64,000 nucleotides of DNA, taken from positions 155,133 to 219,132 of the forward strand of contig NZ_QETA01000007.1 of the NCBI RefSeq assembly GCF_003123725.1, given 5' to 3'. The notes beneath the pieces are model-generated. The model was not told where the DNA came from, made no database searches, and saw nothing but the letters and a program-made list of their open reading frames with translations. Both the position numbers and the translations under genes were made by a program. Below, piece by piece: positions 63,471 to 64,000 of the stretch. The DNA comes from Corticimicrobacter populi. Its GTDB lineage: Bacteria; Pseudomonadota; Gammaproteobacteria; Burkholderiales; Burkholderiaceae_B. Positions within the stretch are counted from its first letter, which is position 1. Each line of letters begins with the position of its first letter.

Positions 63471-64000
63471 TCAGAAAAAGCCCAGGGCGTTGGGGCTGTA
63501 GCTGACCAGCAGGCACTTGGTCTGCTGGTAGTTCGACAGGGCCACCTTGTGGGTCTCGCGGCCGATGCCGGAATGCTTGTAGCCACCAAAGGCCGCATGC
63601 GCCGGATAGAGGTGATAGCAATTGGTCCAGACCCGGCCTGCCTCGACCCCACGGCCCACGCGATAGGCACGCGTGCCGTCACGGCTCCATACCCCGGCCC
63701 CCAGGCCAAAGAACGTGTCGTTGGCGATGGCGATGGCCTCGTCCTCATCCTTGAAGGTCGTCACCGACGCTACCGGCCCGAAGATCTCCTCCTGGAAGAT
63801 GCGCATGTCGTTCTTGCCCAGCAGCAGCGTTGGCTTGACGTAGAAACCCTCGTCCAGGCCCGTGCCCGGCTGATTGCGGGCCCCGCCCGTCAGGCATGTG
63901 GCCCCTTCGCCGCGACCGATGTCGATGTACGACAGGATCTTGTCCATCTGCACCTTCGAGACCTGCGCCCCCACCATCGTGCTCTTGTCCAGCGGATTGC
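63471..64000 (-). CDS. Aldehyde dehydrogenase, C-terminal part (runs off the window)
   Basis: About 176 C-terminal residues of an NAD(P)-dependent aldehyde dehydrogenase; the reading frame is open to the last base, so the catalytic cysteine lies outside. Conserved pieces include [42 protein letters not shown], the [19 protein letters not shown] segment and [12 protein letters not shown]. It most resembles the acetaldehyde dehydrogenase (ExaC/AldB/Adh-partner) branch. It is immediately upstream of the adhP-type gene on the same strand. Confidence 0.93.
   Translation of the reverse strand, partial: NPLDKSTMVGAQVSKVQMDKILSYIDIGRGEGATCLTGGARNQPGTGLDEGFYVKPTLLLGKNDMRIFQEEIFGPVASVTTFKDEDEAIAIANDTFFGLGAGVWSRDGTRAYRVGRGVEAGRVWTNCYHLYPAHAAFGGYKHSGIGRETHKVALSNYQQTKCLLVSYSPNALGFF

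Noticed and set aside
1..64000. CRISPR arrays, rRNA or tRNA genes, prophage genes and intact insertion sequences
   Set aside because: No regularly spaced repeat series of CRISPR type, no RNA-gene signatures and no transposase with terminal inverted repeats were seen; the only regular spacing is the operator array at 19439-19540.

Overview
The window is GC-rich, densely coding chromosomal DNA that fits a betaproteobacterium of the Alcaligenaceae type (Bordetella, Kerstersia or Advenella relatives). Pointers are a PhaM-type PHB granule protein, gltBD of the proteobacterial type, an rpoH gene preceded by a perfect CIRCE element, EpsC-type serine acetyltransferase, a DUF4743-type Nudix enzyme and many LysR/ABC-transporter modules. 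The genus is an inference. No rRNA, tRNA, CRISPR array, prophage or intact insertion sequence was found. About 57 protein genes are supported; the first (LysR regulator) and last (aldehyde dehydrogenase) run off the window.

Layout. 1-5450: end of a LysR regulator, then a MetNI-like importer diverging from a MetQ-like binding protein that sits in an apparent operon with a CoA-transferase and an enoyl-CoA hydratase. 5469-12929: a complete dipeptide-type ABC importer (ATPases, permeases, binding protein) plus a class-V aminotransferase, divergent from a LysR regulator. 12763-13190: a 215-bp tandem duplication of the junction between that LysR gene and a convergent phosphatase gene. 13150-24711: housekeeping and small-molecule genes (phosphatase, cysE/epsC, polyphosphate:AMP phosphotransferase, HIT protein, cupredoxin, glmS, an Lrp-type regulator, an MFS exporter, glmU, phaM, Nudix). 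A striking array of four equally spaced palindromes lies between glmS and the Lrp gene. 24786-29275: small membrane and hypothetical proteins, rpoH with CIRCE, an SdiA-regulated-type protein and S-formylglutathione hydrolase.

30014-42064 is the most unusual part: an eight-gene, tightly overlapping minus-strand operon for surface-polysaccharide (capsule) export. In transcription order it encodes an SGNH-like/TPR protein, a GT4 glycosyltransferase, a CtrA/KpsD-like outer-membrane lipoprotein, a KpsM-like permease with an extra ~200-residue N-terminal region, a KpsT-like protein that has lost every ATPase motif, a KpsE/CtrB-like protein, a TPR protein with an LpxL-like domain, and a pectate-lyase-like PL1 enzyme. 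It is preceded by a 753-bp AT-rich gene-free stretch and followed by a RAYT-like protein that has lost its HUH histidines.

42818-64000: gltBD ending in a strong terminator, azlCD, a LacI-regulated ABC importer with a phosphodiesterase, a metallo-beta-lactamase-fold hydrolase, YchJ and a hypothetical partner, a FecI-FecR-TonB-dependent receptor system, and an alcohol dehydrogenase with an aldehyde dehydrogenase.

All family assignments come from reading the translated sequence and motifs; no database search was run.
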